Assembly (NCBI GenBank): GCA_022800315.1
Contig: JAAWQC010000002.1
Location: forward strand, 1-64,000
Length of the DNA stretch: 64,000 nt
Reading direction: 5' to 3'
Origin: Clostridiales bacterium
GTDB lineage: Bacteria > Bacillota > Clostridia > Oscillospirales > Acutalibacteraceae
Shown here in pieces: positions 18,387 through 28,215 of this stretch. The first letter of the stretch is position 1. Every line of letters starts with the position of its first letter. Made by a program: the position numbers and the translations under genes. A model generated the notes under the pieces. The model did no database searches, was not told where the DNA came from, and saw only the letters and a list, made by a program, of their open reading frames with translations.

Positions 18387-19198
18387 AACGGCTGGACGCC
18401 GCTCTGGTGGAACGCGGATTGGCACCCGCCCGTGAAAGGGCCAAGGAGGCCATCGTCCAGGGGCGGGTCAGGGTCAATGGCCGTACGGTGACCAAGGCCG
18501 CCTTTCCGGTGGGACCGGCGGACGCTGTTCTCTGCGAGGGGGAGGGTCCCCGCTACGTGGGCCGGGGCGGGGAAAAGCTGCAAAAAGCGCTGGAGGTAGC
18601 CGGCTTTCCGTTGACCGGCCTGTGTGCGCTGGATGTGGGAGCCTCCACCGGCGGATTTACCGACTGCCTCCTGCAGCACGGCGCGGCGGAGGTATTCGCC
18701 GTGGACGTGGGTAAGGGGCAGCTTCATCCCTCTCTGTTGTCCGATCCCCGGGTGCATTCCCTGGAGAATACCGATGTGCGGGACACCGAAAAAATCCGGG
18801 AATATTTGACCGGAAAAGCTGTACAAATATGCACAATTGATGTATCCTTTATTTCGCTCGATCTGATTTTTCCGGCGGTGCTGCCGTTGCTGTCCCCTGG
18901 CGCGCTGCTGATTTGCCTGATAAAGCCCCAGTTTGAGGCGGGGCGCGGCGCGCTGGGAAACAGTGGTGTCGTACGGCATAAAGCCGATCACGTCCGCGTA
19001 CTGCGGGATAAGCTCCACCTGTTTCGGCGATGGGGCTGTGAGCTCATCCGACTGGATTATTCCCCCATTGCGGGGGGCGCGGGCAACCGGGAATATCTCG
19101 CTGTATTAAAAACGGCGGCCGCATTACCGGCGGCGGGAACAGAGGGGCCCGATCTGCAAAAACTGGTGGACGACGCTTTCCGCAGTCTCGGCCGATAA
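18362..19198 (+). CDS. tlyA: TlyA family RNA methyltransferase
   Basis: S4 domain RLDAALVERGLAPARERAKEAIVQGRVRVNG, then YVGRGGEKLQKALE..., LDVGASTGGFTDCLLQHGA. Confidence 0.95.
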   Translation: MEEEGRHIKRLDAALVERGLAPARERAKEAIVQGRVRVNGRTVTKAAFPVGPADAVLCEGEGPRYVGRGGEKLQKALEVAGFPLTGLCALDVGASTGGFTDCLLQHGAAEVFAVDVGKGQLHPSLLSDPRVHSLENTDVRDTEKIREYLTGKAVQICTIDVSFISLDLIFPAVLPLLSPGALLICLIKPQFEAGRGALGNSGVVRHKADHVRVLRDKLHLFRRWGCELIRLDYSPIAGGAGNREYLAVLKTAAALPAAGTEGPDLQKLVDDAFRSLGR

Positions 19199-19279
19199 GT
19201 CGAGACTTCTGTTAAATTAACGAAATACCGATCCTGAGCGTCCCGCTGCATAAACATACGTGGATAAGGAGGCGGCCCC

Positions 19280-20122
19280 ATGACCATAGCCCTGATCGCC
19301 AATCCCCAAACGCAGGCAATCGGCGAGGCATTCACCGCGGTGAAGCAGGAACTGGAAACGCTGGGAGCCCGTGTGCTGCAGTCAAAAGACGGTGCGTCCT
19401 TTCCGCCGGCGGATACCGACAGCCTGCTGGAGCAAAGCGATCTGGCCATCGCGCTGGGCGGGGACGGTACCATCATCCATATCGCCAAGCGGGCCGCCCG
19501 GTATCGTCGGGCCGTATTAGGGATCAACAGTGGGCATCTGGGCTTTACCGCCGGGCTGGAAGCCGATGAGCTGCCGCAGTTGTCCGCCCTGATCGACGGC
19601 CGGTATACCATCGAACAGCGGATGCTGCTGGAGATAGAGCTCTGCGGGCCGGCAGGCGGACGTCCCCTTCGTTCCTATTGTGCCCTCAACGAGGCGGTCA
19701 TCTCCCGCGGTTCCCTTTCCCGAATGGTGGAGCTGGAGGTGACCAGCAGCGGTGAACCGGTTACTGAATACCGCGCGGACGGGGTGATCGTTGCGGCCCC
19801 CACCGGTTCCACCGCGTATTCGCTGTCAGCCGGCGGCCCGATCATCGATCCCAAGGTCAACTGCCTGCTGATGACGCCGGTCTGCCCCCACTCGCTTTAC
19901 AACCGCTCGTATATTTTCAGCGATACGGCGAAGATCACCGTGCGTCCCCTGTCTCCCGCCGACCGTGAGGTGTATCTCACCATCGACGGGGAGGAGGGGG
20001 CTCGTCTCGATCCCGGCAGCGTCGTGACCATATCGCGCAGCGGGGACGACGCCCGGCTTATCAAGATCAAGAGCGGAGATTTTTACGATATACTCAACCG
20101 TAAGCTGATGGACCGCCGCTAA
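19280..20122 (+). CDS. nadK: NAD kinase
   Basis: ALGGDGTIIHIAKRA, GINSGHLGFTAG, LNEAVISRGSLSRM, ADGVIVAAPTGSTAYSLSAGGPIIDP. Confidence 0.97.
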   Translation: MTIALIANPQTQAIGEAFTAVKQELETLGARVLQSKDGASFPPADTDSLLEQSDLAIALGGDGTIIHIAKRAARYRRAVLGINSGHLGFTAGLEADELPQLSALIDGRYTIEQRMLLEIELCGPAGGRPLRSYCALNEAVISRGSLSRMVELEVTSSGEPVTEYRADGVIVAAPTGSTAYSLSAGGPIIDPKVNCLLMTPVCPHSLYNRSYIFSDTAKITVRPLSPADREVYLTIDGEEGARLDPGSVVTISRSGDDARLIKIKSGDFYDILNRKLMDRR

Positions 20123-20138
20123 CGAAAGGAGCTGTTCC

Positions 20139-20591
20139 ATGAAAACGCAGCGACACGCCAAAATACTGGAGATCATCCACACCCATCCCGTCGATACACA
20201 GGAGGAATTGCTCAAGTGGCTCCGCGACTGCGGCTATGAGGTGACACAGGCCACCGTTTCACGGGATATTAAGGAACTGCGGCTGATCAAGACGCTGGAT
20301 TCCAACGGACGGTACCGTTATTCGACGGTACGGCTGGAAAGCGACAGCATGTCCTCCAAATTCCATTCCCTGTTTTCCGACGCCGTGATGGGGATCGACT
20401 ACGCGGGCAATCTGGTGGTAGTCAAATGCCTGTCAGGTATGGCGCAGGCGGTATGTGCGGGTATGGACTCGCTCCACTGGGACCAGGTGATCGGCACCCT
20501 CAGCGGGGACGACACCTTCATCTGCATCACCAAGGATGAAGAGCGCTCCATTGAACTGACCAGTGAGCTGAAAAAACTGTTACGAAACTAA
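20139..20591 (+). CDS. argR: Arginine repressor ArgR
   Basis: RHAKILEIIHTHPVDTQEELLKWLRDCGYEVTQATVSRDIKELRLIK; C-terminal GTLSGDDTFICITKDE. Confidence 0.97.
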   Translation: MKTQRHAKILEIIHTHPVDTQEELLKWLRDCGYEVTQATVSRDIKELRLIKTLDSNGRYRYSTVRLESDSMSSKFHSLFSDAVMGIDYAGNLVVVKCLSGMAQAVCAGMDSLHWDQVIGTLSGDDTFICITKDEERSIELTSELKKLLRN

Positions 20592-20622
20592 CCGAAGTCG
20601 GATGTAGAAAGGGCGAAAGCAC

Positions 20623-22287
20623 ATGCTGTCGCGTCTGTATATCACCAATATCGCCGTGATTGAGAAGGCCGAGATCGTTTTCGACGCGGGTCTCAATGTG
20701 CTGACCGGCGAGACCGGCGCCGGCAAATCGATCATTATCGATTCCATCAACGCCGTGCTGGGGGAACGGGTCAGCCGCGACATCGTGCGCACCGGCAGCG
20801 CCCAGGCGGAGGTCACCGCCCTGTTTACCGAACTGACCGATTCGACTGCCGTCATGCTGGAGGAAAAGGGATACCCTCCCGATGAAGACGGCTGTTTCCT
20901 CATACGGCGCACCATCTCCGTCGAAGGGAAGAGCAGCTGCCGGATAAACGGCCAGCCCGCCACCGCCTCCCTGCTGAGGGAAATAGGGAGGGAATTGATC
21001 AATATCCACGGTCAGCACGAAAACCAGGCGCTTCTGGACCCGGAACGCCACGTGGGTTATCTCGACCGGCTGGGCGGCCTTCAGGATGTCCGGGACGTGT
21101 ATCAGGAAGCGTACCGCCGATTTTGCTCCGTGCGGTCGGAGCTGGCCAGGACCGACATGGACGAGCAGACAAAAGCGCGGCGTATTGACCTGCTGCGCTA
21201 TCAACTGGAGGAGATCGAGGCCGCCGAGCTGCGGGAAGGGGAAGAGGAGGAACTGCTGGAACAGCGGAACCTCTATCGAAATGCGGAAAAAATTGTGGAA
21301 TCGGTGACGGCGGCGCGGATGGCTTTTTCCGGTGACGAAGAAAGCGATGGGGCGCTTTCACGCCTGTCCGGTGCGGTGGACGCCTTGAATGAGGCGGGCC
21401 GTTATGCCGGCGAAATGGAACAGCTGGGTAAACGGGCGCAGAGCCTGCTGTATGAACTGGAGGAGTGCGCCGGTGAGCTGCGGGATTTCGGCTCTTCGCT
21501 GGAATTTGATCCGGGGGAACTGGATCGGATCGAGGGGCGGCTGGACCACATCAAACGGCTGACGGTCAAATATGGCCCCACCGTATCCGACGTGTTACGC
21601 TACGGTGAAGAGGCGGCGGCGGAGCTGGAGGCCATTGAGCTGTCCGATGAACGCGCCGCACGTCTGCAGGAAGAGCTGGCCGCAGCCCGCCAGGCTGCTG
21701 AGCATGCCGCCTCCGCGCTGACAACGGCGCGAAAGAAGGCCGCAGAGCGCTTTTCCTCCGACGTGGGGGAACAGCTGGCCTTCCTCGATATGCCGGGGGT
21801 ACGGCTCGAAGTGGCGATTGAGCCAGCCGAGCTTTCCGCCACCGGCGGGGACCGGGTGGAATTCCAGATATCCGCGAATCCCGGCGGACCGGTACGCTCC
21901 ATCGCCAAAATCGCTTCCGGCGGCGAGCTGTCCCGCATCATGCTGGCGCTCAAATCGGTGCTGGCAGGCGCGGACGATATCGATACCCTCATTTTTGATG
22001 AGATCGACACCGGCATCAGCGGGCGTGCCGCCCGTAAGGTGGGGATCAAGCTGCGGCAGATCGGCGATGAGCGCCAGGTGCTCTGTGTGACCCATCTGGC
22101 CCAGATCGCAGCGCTGGCCCACCGCCATCTGCTGATCCGCAAGGAGGTGCGGGACAGCCGCACCTTTACCGAGGTCACTTCGCTGGAGGGCGCCTCGCGG
22201 GAAGACGAGCTGGCCCGCATTATCGGCGGGGAGGTCACCGAGGTGAACCGGGAGGCGGCGCGGGAGATGCTGAAGGAAGCGCGGTGA
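20623..22287 (+). CDS. recN: DNA repair protein RecN
   Basis: MLSRLYITNIAVIEKAEIVFDAGLNVLTGETGAGKSIIIDSINAVLGER, NIHGQHENQALLD, IASGGELSRIMLALKSVL, LIFDEIDTGISGRAA. Confidence 0.97.
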   Translation: MLSRLYITNIAVIEKAEIVFDAGLNVLTGETGAGKSIIIDSINAVLGERVSRDIVRTGSAQAEVTALFTELTDSTAVMLEEKGYPPDEDGCFLIRRTISVEGKSSCRINGQPATASLLREIGRELINIHGQHENQALLDPERHVGYLDRLGGLQDVRDVYQEAYRRFCSVRSELARTDMDEQTKARRIDLLRYQLEEIEAAELREGEEEELLEQRNLYRNAEKIVESVTAARMAFSGDEESDGALSRLSGAVDALNEAGRYAGEMEQLGKRAQSLLYELEECAGELRDFGSSLEFDPGELDRIEGRLDHIKRLTVKYGPTVSDVLRYGEEAAAELEAIELSDERAARLQEELAAARQAAEHAASALTTARKKAAERFSSDVGEQLAFLDMPGVRLEVAIEPAELSATGGDRVEFQISANPGGPVRSIAKIASGGELSRIMLALKSVLAGADDIDTLIFDEIDTGISGRAARKVGIKLRQIGDERQVLCVTHLAQIAALAHRHLLIRKEVRDSRTFTEVTSLEGASREDELARIIGGEVTEVNREAAREMLKEAR

Positions 22288-22305
22288 CCTCTATGGGAAT
22301 CGGGC

Positions 22306-22334
22306 TTGACAATCCGGTTCGACTGTGGTTTAAT
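22306..22334 (+). promoter_or_regulatory. Sigma-A-type promoter for the tyrS T-box leader
   Basis: TTGACA (22306-22311), 17-bp spacer, TTTAAT (22329-22334). Confidence 0.7.
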
Positions 22335-22339
22335 CCTTG

Positions 22340-22615
22340 TACAGGCTGAGATGGGAACGAGTACTCCCGCTGACAGGCAGTCAAGAGAGCCGCCGGATGG
22401 TGCGAGGCGGACTGCGGGCGGAAGGAAATACCTCCCGGAGCCGCGACCTGAACGTCGGTGTTTCCGCCGATTGAGTAGGGAAGACGCGCGGGCGCGTTAC
22501 AGCCCATGGCGTTCACGGCCCAGCCGCCGACGCCGCGAGGCCGGCTTTGCCGGTAAACTGAGGTGGTACCGCGAGTCAATTCGCCCTCTGCAGGAAACTG
22601 CGGAGGGTTTTATTA
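22340..22615 (+). promoter_or_regulatory. T-box leader (tyrosine-specific) upstream of tyrS
   Basis: T-box core aggtggtaccgcg (22561-22573) followed by a terminator-like cgccctctgc..gcggagggttttatt; Stem I elements agagag...ggtgcga; candidate specifier gaaaTACctcc with TAC at 22429-22431 (Tyr codon). Confidence 0.92.
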
Positions 22616-22657
22616 TTTCCCGGGAAATCGGGGCGGAAAGAGAAAGGACGGAGAAAC

Positions 22658-23890
22658 ATGAGCTCGGTATTCGAAGAACTCAAAGCGCGGGGCGTTATCG
22701 CCCAGATGACCGATGAGGACGCCATACGCGACCTGCTGGACAGGGAGAAGGTCTCCTTCTATATCGGATTCGATCCCACGGCGGACAGCCTGCATGTGGG
22801 ACATTTCGTGCAGATGATGGTGATGGCCCATATGCAGCGGGCAGGGCATCGGCCCATCGCCCTGATGGGAGGCGGCACCGGCATGATCGGCGATCCCAGC
22901 GGCAAGACCGACATGCGCAAAATGCTGACCCCTGAGACCATCCAGCACAACATCGATTGTTTTCAGAAGCAGATGACCCGTTTTATTGACTTTTCCGACG
23001 GAAAAGCCCTCATCGTCAACAACGCCGATTGGCTGATGAATCTGAATTACATCGAATTCCTGCGGGAAGTCGGGGTCCATTTCTCGGTCAACCGGATGCT
23101 GACCTTTGAATGCTTTAAAAGCCGGCTGGAGAGAGGCCTGTCCTTCATGGAGTTCAACTACATGCTGATGCAGAGCTATGATTTTTATGTGCTCAATCAG
23201 GAGCATGGCTGCCGTTTGGAGCTGGGCGGTGACGACCAGTGGTCCAATATCATCGGTGGGGTGGAGCTGTGCCGCCGCAAGGCAGGGCGAGAGGTCTACG
23301 GCATGACCTTCTCCCTGCTGACCAATTCCGAAGGAAAGAAGATGGGCAAAACCGAGAAGGGCGCCGTCTGGCTGGACGCCGAGAAGATGCCTCCCTATGA
23401 GTTTTTCCAGTACTGGCGCAACGTGGACGACGCGGATGTCAACAAGTGCCTGCGTTTGCTGACCTTCCTGCCCATGGAGGAGATTGATGAACTGTCCAAG
23501 GCGGAAGGCAGCGCCATCAACGAGGTGAAGGAGCGCCTGGCCTGGGAGATCACAGCGCTGATCCACGGCAAGGAAGAAGCTGACAAAGCGAAAGAAGCCG
23601 CCCGTTCCCTGTTTACCGCGGGTGCTGTGAGCGAGCATATGCCCTCTACCGATTTGAGTGCGGACGCCTTTGCCGACGGAGCGATCAGCGCTATCGAGCT
23701 GCTGGTACTGACCGGTCTGGCGCCCTCCCGCGGCGAGGCCCGGCGGCTCATCCAGCAGGGCGGCGTCTCAGTGGACGATCAGAAAATCACCGCTATCGAC
23801 GCGAGGATACCGCAAAAAGACTTTGAGAAGGGATATGTCGTCCTCCGCAAGGGGAAAAAGGTGTTCCACAAGGCGGTATTTCAAGCCTGA
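22658..23890 (+). CDS. tyrS: Tyrosyl-tRNA synthetase
   Basis: [52 protein letters not shown]-terminal S4-like domain. Confidence 0.97.
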   Translation: MSSVFEELKARGVIAQMTDEDAIRDLLDREKVSFYIGFDPTADSLHVGHFVQMMVMAHMQRAGHRPIALMGGGTGMIGDPSGKTDMRKMLTPETIQHNIDCFQKQMTRFIDFSDGKALIVNNADWLMNLNYIEFLREVGVHFSVNRMLTFECFKSRLERGLSFMEFNYMLMQSYDFYVLNQEHGCRLELGGDDQWSNIIGGVELCRRKAGREVYGMTFSLLTNSEGKKMGKTEKGAVWLDAEKMPPYEFFQYWRNVDDADVNKCLRLLTFLPMEEIDELSKAEGSAINEVKERLAWEITALIHGKEEADKAKEAARSLFTAGAVSEHMPSTDLSADAFADGAISAIELLVLTGLAPSRGEARRLIQQGGVSVDDQKITAIDARIPQKDFEKGYVVLRKGKKVFHKAVFQA

Positions 23891-23930
23891 GGCGGTTTAC
23901 AGACCATTTTTATGCATCAACCACCATAAA

Positions 23931-23962
23931 GAAAAGCGGGCCACACTTGTGGCCCGCTTTTC
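23931..23962. terminator. Bidirectional Rho-independent terminator
   Basis: gaaaagcgggccacacttgtggcccgcttttc between convergent tyrS and the small downstream ORF. Confidence 0.85.
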
Positions 23963-23982
23963 ATAGGATCCGCTCCTGCCGA

Positions 23983-24192
23983 CTACAGGGTTTCCTGACG
24001 GTCGACGGCCGCGGAACAGCCGTATTGACCGGCGTAGTCGAGCAGCAGGGAATCCGGCATCTTTTGACCGCAGTAGATCGTGATGCGGCTGCCCTCCACA
24101 TCGGCGGACATCACCCCGGACAAGGTCCCCAGCTTCTGGCCTGCAACCTTGGCGCTGGCGGCATCCTGTGCGTTGAGAACAACTTTTTTCAT
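23983..24192 (-). CDS. Small hypothetical protein
   Basis: 69 aa MKKVVLNAQDAASAKVAGQKLGTLSGVMSADVEGSRITIYCGQKMPDSLLLDYAGQYGCSAAVDRQETL, good spacing and RBS-like AAGGGGG upstream. Confidence 0.6.
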   Translation of the reverse strand: MKKVVLNAQDAASAKVAGQKLGTLSGVMSADVEGSRITIYCGQKMPDSLLLDYAGQYGCSAAVDRQETL

Positions 24193-24253
24193 CGAATACG
24201 ACCCCCTTTTGCCTTAGTATGTGCCAAAAAGGGGATTCCTATGTATCGGGCGC

Positions 24254-24694
24254 TTACAGTTCCCGTATCATCTGGCGGTATTCCAGCGGGATATAGCCCA
24301 TTTTGGTGTACAGCCGGATCGCACCCTCGTTATCGTCTTCCACCTCCAGGCGGAGCCGGGCGGCAACACCTGTGTATTCCTCTTCCAGCTGGCGCAGCAG
24401 GAGGCTGCCAAGCCCTTTGCCGCGGAAGGCTTCGGTTACATATGCCTCTTCCAGCCAAACCACGGGACCGCCCGCTTCGTTGGACCAGCTTTTAGCCGTC
24501 AGGGCGTAACCGGCGGTTTTTCCTTCCCACTCCAGCAGGTACAGGTCGGCGTAGGGGCTGCCGGAGAGCACTTCGCGGACGGTGGCCTCAAAATTGGCGT
24601 CGGGGACAGGATGCAGCACGGCGGGGGAATGGTAAAACTCCCTCATCATCAGCAGGACTTCCGGTACGTCGCTTGGGGTCATTTTGCGAAACAT
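24254..24694 (-). CDS. GNAT family N-acetyltransferase
   Basis: VVWLEEAYVTEAFRGKGLGSLLLRQLEEEY...LEVEDDNEGAIRLYTKMGY. Confidence 0.92.
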   Translation of the reverse strand: MFRKMTPSDVPEVLLMMREFYHSPAVLHPVPDANFEATVREVLSGSPYADLYLLEWEGKTAGYALTAKSWSNEAGGPVVWLEEAYVTEAFRGKGLGSLLLRQLEEEYTGVAARLRLEVEDDNEGAIRLYTKMGYIPLEYRQMIREL

Positions 24695-24718
24695 GGGAAA
24701 ACCTCCTTGAGTATTCAT

Positions 24719-25507
24719 TCAGTGGCTGCTGCGGGGCAGGGCGCCGGCGGAGGCGTCCGCTGGTTCTGCTGTCTCTCCTTTGTCCTTCTTGCGCCCCAGG
24801 ATGACCGAATACACCTTCATACCCAGCAGGCTGACCACACCGGTGACGGCGAAAATCAGAATAGCCAGTCCGTAATTTTGGTTGCTGATCACATCGCCCC
24901 CAATAGTGGAAGAGACGATAGAGGGGATGCGGGCGATGGTGGTAATGATGAGAAATTCATGCAGGCGGATGCGGGTGAGCCCGGCGAAGTAGGTAAGCAC
25001 GTCCTTTGGCGTACCGGGTATGAAGAACAGGATAAAGATCATACGTTTCAGCTTTTGTTCGCTGTTGATAAAACGCAGTTCGTTGATTTTGTCCCGGCTG
25101 ATGAAGGTTTCCACCAAACGGATGCCGAACAGGCGGGTCAGCAGAAAGACAAAACAGGAGGCCACTGCCGCGCCGCCCATGCAGAGCAGGGTGCCCTCCA
25201 CCGCTCCGAAGGCGTAGCCGGCGCCCACTTCGATCAGTTCGCCGGGGATGAAGGCGATCACCACCTGCAAAAACTGAAGCCCCAGCAGGATGAACCGGCC
25301 CTGCCAGCCGTAAGAGTCGATATATTCCTTGAACTTTTCGGGCGAATCGACATACTGAAGTATATTCCGGCTGATAAACACCGTCAGCCAGATGAAAATC
25401 GCCAGCACCACCCCGAGAGATAAAAGGCTGACGACACGGCGCCGAATCAGCGTTCTGCGCTCGTCCCCGGCGGTATTGGCGTCGTTTGTTTGTAACATCC
25501 TTTTCAT
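24719..25507 (-). CDS. TVP38/TMEM64 (DedA-like) family membrane protein
   Basis: QFLQVVIAFIPGELIEVGAGYAFGAVEGTLLCMGGAAVASCFVFLLTRLFG...IPGTPKDVLTYFAGLTRI. Confidence 0.9.
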   Translation of the reverse strand: MKRMLQTNDANTAGDERRTLIRRRVVSLLSLGVVLAIFIWLTVFISRNILQYVDSPEKFKEYIDSYGWQGRFILLGLQFLQVVIAFIPGELIEVGAGYAFGAVEGTLLCMGGAAVASCFVFLLTRLFGIRLVETFISRDKINELRFINSEQKLKRMIFILFFIPGTPKDVLTYFAGLTRIRLHEFLIITTIARIPSIVSSTIGGDVISNQNYGLAILIFAVTGVVSLLGMKVYSVILGRKKDKGETAEPADASAGALPRSSH

Positions 25508-25634
25508 ATGTCCCGTTGAACCTCCGCAAACTGTTTTTGTTTACAGGTTCAGTATAAGTGAATAAAGGAAAAACATACAGGGAAACTTCTTAACATTCGG
25601 TTAATTAAAACGAATGAAACCGTGACGACAAGAA

Positions 25635-25665
25635 AGGGGCGGAACCGACCGGTTCCGCCCTCTTC
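25635..25665 (-). terminator. Rho-independent terminator downstream of galT
   Basis: gggcggaaccgaccggttccgccc palindrome followed by a T-rich stretch on the - strand. Confidence 0.7.
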
Positions 25666-26649
25666 CTATTTCTGTTCCAGAAAACGCCGATGGGCGGCGC
25701 GCAGCTCCTCAGCGGTGTCCTCGGGGCAGGTGGGGTTGCAGTGCGCCCACGCGCCCGTCTCACTGGAGGCATTGTATTTGACCTTGTCCGCACTGCGCAT
25801 CGGCGGATAGAAGGCAATATGGAAGTGATAATTTTCAGAAGCGTCCACGCCGTTGACCGGTTCGTTGTACATGCACATCATATAGGGGAACTTGTAACCG
25901 AACAGGCTATCCAGCATGCCGGTGGTCTGGCGCAGCGTTTCCGCCAGCGACAGCCGTTCCTCTTCGCTCAGCTGGGCGATGTTGGAGCGATGGGCGTTGC
26001 TGATGATATACACGCCGTAAGGATACTCGGTAAAGAAGGGCAGGAAAACCGTAAAATGCTCATTCTGGAAAATGATGCGCTTGCCAAAAGCCAGCTCCTG
26101 ATCCTTCATTTCGCAGAAGAGACAGCGCCCTTTTTCCTCACGGAATTTCTGGGCGTTCTCCAGCTCCAGCTCGATCTTTTTGGGGATGAAGGAATAACCG
26201 TAAATCTGGCCATGAGGATGGGGCATGGTCACCCCCACAATATCGCCGCGGTTTTCAAAGATAAAGATGTATTTGATTTTTTCATCCTGCCGCAGTACTT
26301 CGTACCGCTCCACCCACAGGTCCACCAGCTTTTTGATGTGACTGGCGGGCAGCTCGGGCAGGGTGACCGTGTGCTGGGGAGAATACAGGATGACCTCGCA
26401 TTTGCCATAGGCGGGGGCCGTCTCGAAAAAGTCGGTCGCCACGTCGTCAGGCTCCGGCGGATTCTGGGACAGGGCGGGGAAGTCGTTGTCGTATTTGTAG
26501 ACATCGTAGTCGTCGGGAACCTTGCCGGAGCCAGGACAGAAGGGACAGAAGTCCTTGGGCATCTGGGGACGGGCCTGTCGGTGGGAGGCAATCATGATCC
26601 AGTCGTTGGTCAGCGGGTGTTTTCTCAATTCAGCCATGGAAAAATCCAA
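25666..26649 (-). CDS. galT: Galactose-1-phosphate uridylyltransferase
   Basis: LRKHPLTNDWIMIASHRQARPQ, CPFCPGSG, FENRGDIVGVTMPHPHGQIYGYSFIP, NYHFHIAFYPP. Confidence 0.95.
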   Translation of the reverse strand: MDFSMAELRKHPLTNDWIMIASHRQARPQMPKDFCPFCPGSGKVPDDYDVYKYDNDFPALSQNPPEPDDVATDFFETAPAYGKCEVILYSPQHTVTLPELPASHIKKLVDLWVERYEVLRQDEKIKYIFIFENRGDIVGVTMPHPHGQIYGYSFIPKKIELELENAQKFREEKGRCLFCEMKDQELAFGKRIIFQNEHFTVFLPFFTEYPYGVYIISNAHRSNIAQLSEEERLSLAETLRQTTGMLDSLFGYKFPYMMCMYNEPVNGVDASENYHFHIAFYPPMRSADKVKYNASSETGAWAHCNPTCPEDTAEELRAAHRRFLEQK

Positions 26650-26721
26650 CCTTTCATATTCTTCCGCGCCGTCAGGACTGCGGACAGGGAGTGGGGGAAT
26701 ATACTGATATTGTCGGGAAGA

Positions 26722-28023
26722 TCAGCCGATTTCCGTCAGCATTTTATCGATGCTGATGCCGCCCCAGGGACGGATGGTGAGGATATGGCAGCTGCTTTTG
26801 CCGAACACCCGTTCCATCGAATCGCAAAAACCGTCCAGCTTGTCTTCCGGTACGAAATTCTGAGTGGTGCCGCCGAATCCGCCTCCGTGGACCCGCCACG
26901 CGCCGCAGTCCCGCAGCAGCATCTGCGCCACGCACAGGGCGAGGGACAGCCCCTGGAATCGGACGTCGGATACGGTGTACACATTCTGCAGATACTCAAA
27001 AGAGGAGTGGCCCGATTCAATAATCAGCTGTTTAAAGCGATCGAAGTCACCGGCCTCAAGCGCTTCAACCTGGCGTTCCACCCGCTCGTTTTCATTCAGG
27101 AAGTGGAGAGCCCGCAGTACCGCGCGGTCGCCGTGCGCTTCCCGCAGGGCGCCGATCTGTCCCAGTATCTGATCCACCGTCAGGCCGCGGAGGGTATCCG
27201 CGCCGAAGGAACGGGCCACCGCCTTCATCTCCTCAGGGACGCTGGCGTATTCGCAGGTGAGATCGGCGTGATTGCCGCCGGTGTCCACAATGCACAGCCG
27301 GTAGCCGCTGCGGTCAAAATCGGTGGCCACTGAGCGGATCAGCGGCTTTTCCACGTCCTGAAAGTCGATGGTGATCACACCGCCAACCGAGGAGGCCATC
27401 TGGTCCATCAGCCCGCTGGGTTTGCCGAAATAGACGTTTTCGGCATATTGTGAGATTTTGGCGATTTCCACCGCGTCGATCTTCCCGTCGTTGTACAGAT
27501 GATTGAGGATGGTGCCGGTCAATACCTCGAACGCGGCGGAAGAGGAAAGGCCCGAGCCTTTGAGCACGTCGGAGGTGGTATAGGCGTCGAAACCGCCGAT
27601 ACGCCGTCCATCTGCGGCAAACCGGGCGGCAATGCCACGGATCAGGGAAGCGGCGTGATTGGTCTCCTGTTCGTGGATCGACAAGTCGTCGCACTCGATG
27701 ACATCCATGGGGTATCCTTTTGACTGGATGCGTATCCGGCGGTCAGCTGATGGCGATACCACCGCAATGACATCCAGATTGACGCTGGCGGCCAGTACCC
27801 GTCCGTGATTGTGATCGGTGTGGTTGCCGCCGATCTCGGTACGGCCGGGAGCGGAAAACAGAAACAGGTCTTCGGACGGACCGAAGAGTTCGATAAACGC
27901 GGCGATGGCGTCGGTATAACGTTCCCGCTGGCGCGGGATACTTCCGGCGCCGTACAGGCGGGTAAACAGGGGGTCAAAAGCGCCCCCGCGGATACGTTCG
28001 GTCAATGCAGCGGCTGTGCTCAT
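26722..28023 (-). CDS. galK: Galactokinase (GHMP kinase)
   Basis: FSAPGRTEIGGNHTDHNHGRVLAASVNLD, DVLKGSGLSSSAAFEVLTG, WRVHGGGFGGTTQNFVP. Confidence 0.9.
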   Translation of the reverse strand: MSTAAALTERIRGGAFDPLFTRLYGAGSIPRQRERYTDAIAAFIELFGPSEDLFLFSAPGRTEIGGNHTDHNHGRVLAASVNLDVIAVVSPSADRRIRIQSKGYPMDVIECDDLSIHEQETNHAASLIRGIAARFAADGRRIGGFDAYTTSDVLKGSGLSSSAAFEVLTGTILNHLYNDGKIDAVEIAKISQYAENVYFGKPSGLMDQMASSVGGVITIDFQDVEKPLIRSVATDFDRSGYRLCIVDTGGNHADLTCEYASVPEEMKAVARSFGADTLRGLTVDQILGQIGALREAHGDRAVLRALHFLNENERVERQVEALEAGDFDRFKQLIIESGHSSFEYLQNVYTVSDVRFQGLSLALCVAQMLLRDCGAWRVHGGGFGGTTQNFVPEDKLDGFCDSMERVFGKSSCHILTIRPWGGISIDKMLTEIG

Positions 28024-28215
28024 GGTTTGTATCATCCCTTCTGCGCAGGTTGGCCGGTCAAAGACGGCCCACAGGACTATTCAGCTTAATTGTATAGCAA
28101 AACCATGACATTTCAATCCTGTTATTTATCATTTATATGGACATTTGTTGCATGCAGGCGTACAATCAGGTATAGAGAAGAATCAAGGCCCATCCGTTGG
28201 AAGGGAGCACTGCTG

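Noticed and set aside
25690-27333. 547-codon + strand ORF antisense to galT and galK
   Set aside because: Spans two real genes and their intergenic gap, without a convincing RBS or domain; explained by codon-position GC bias.
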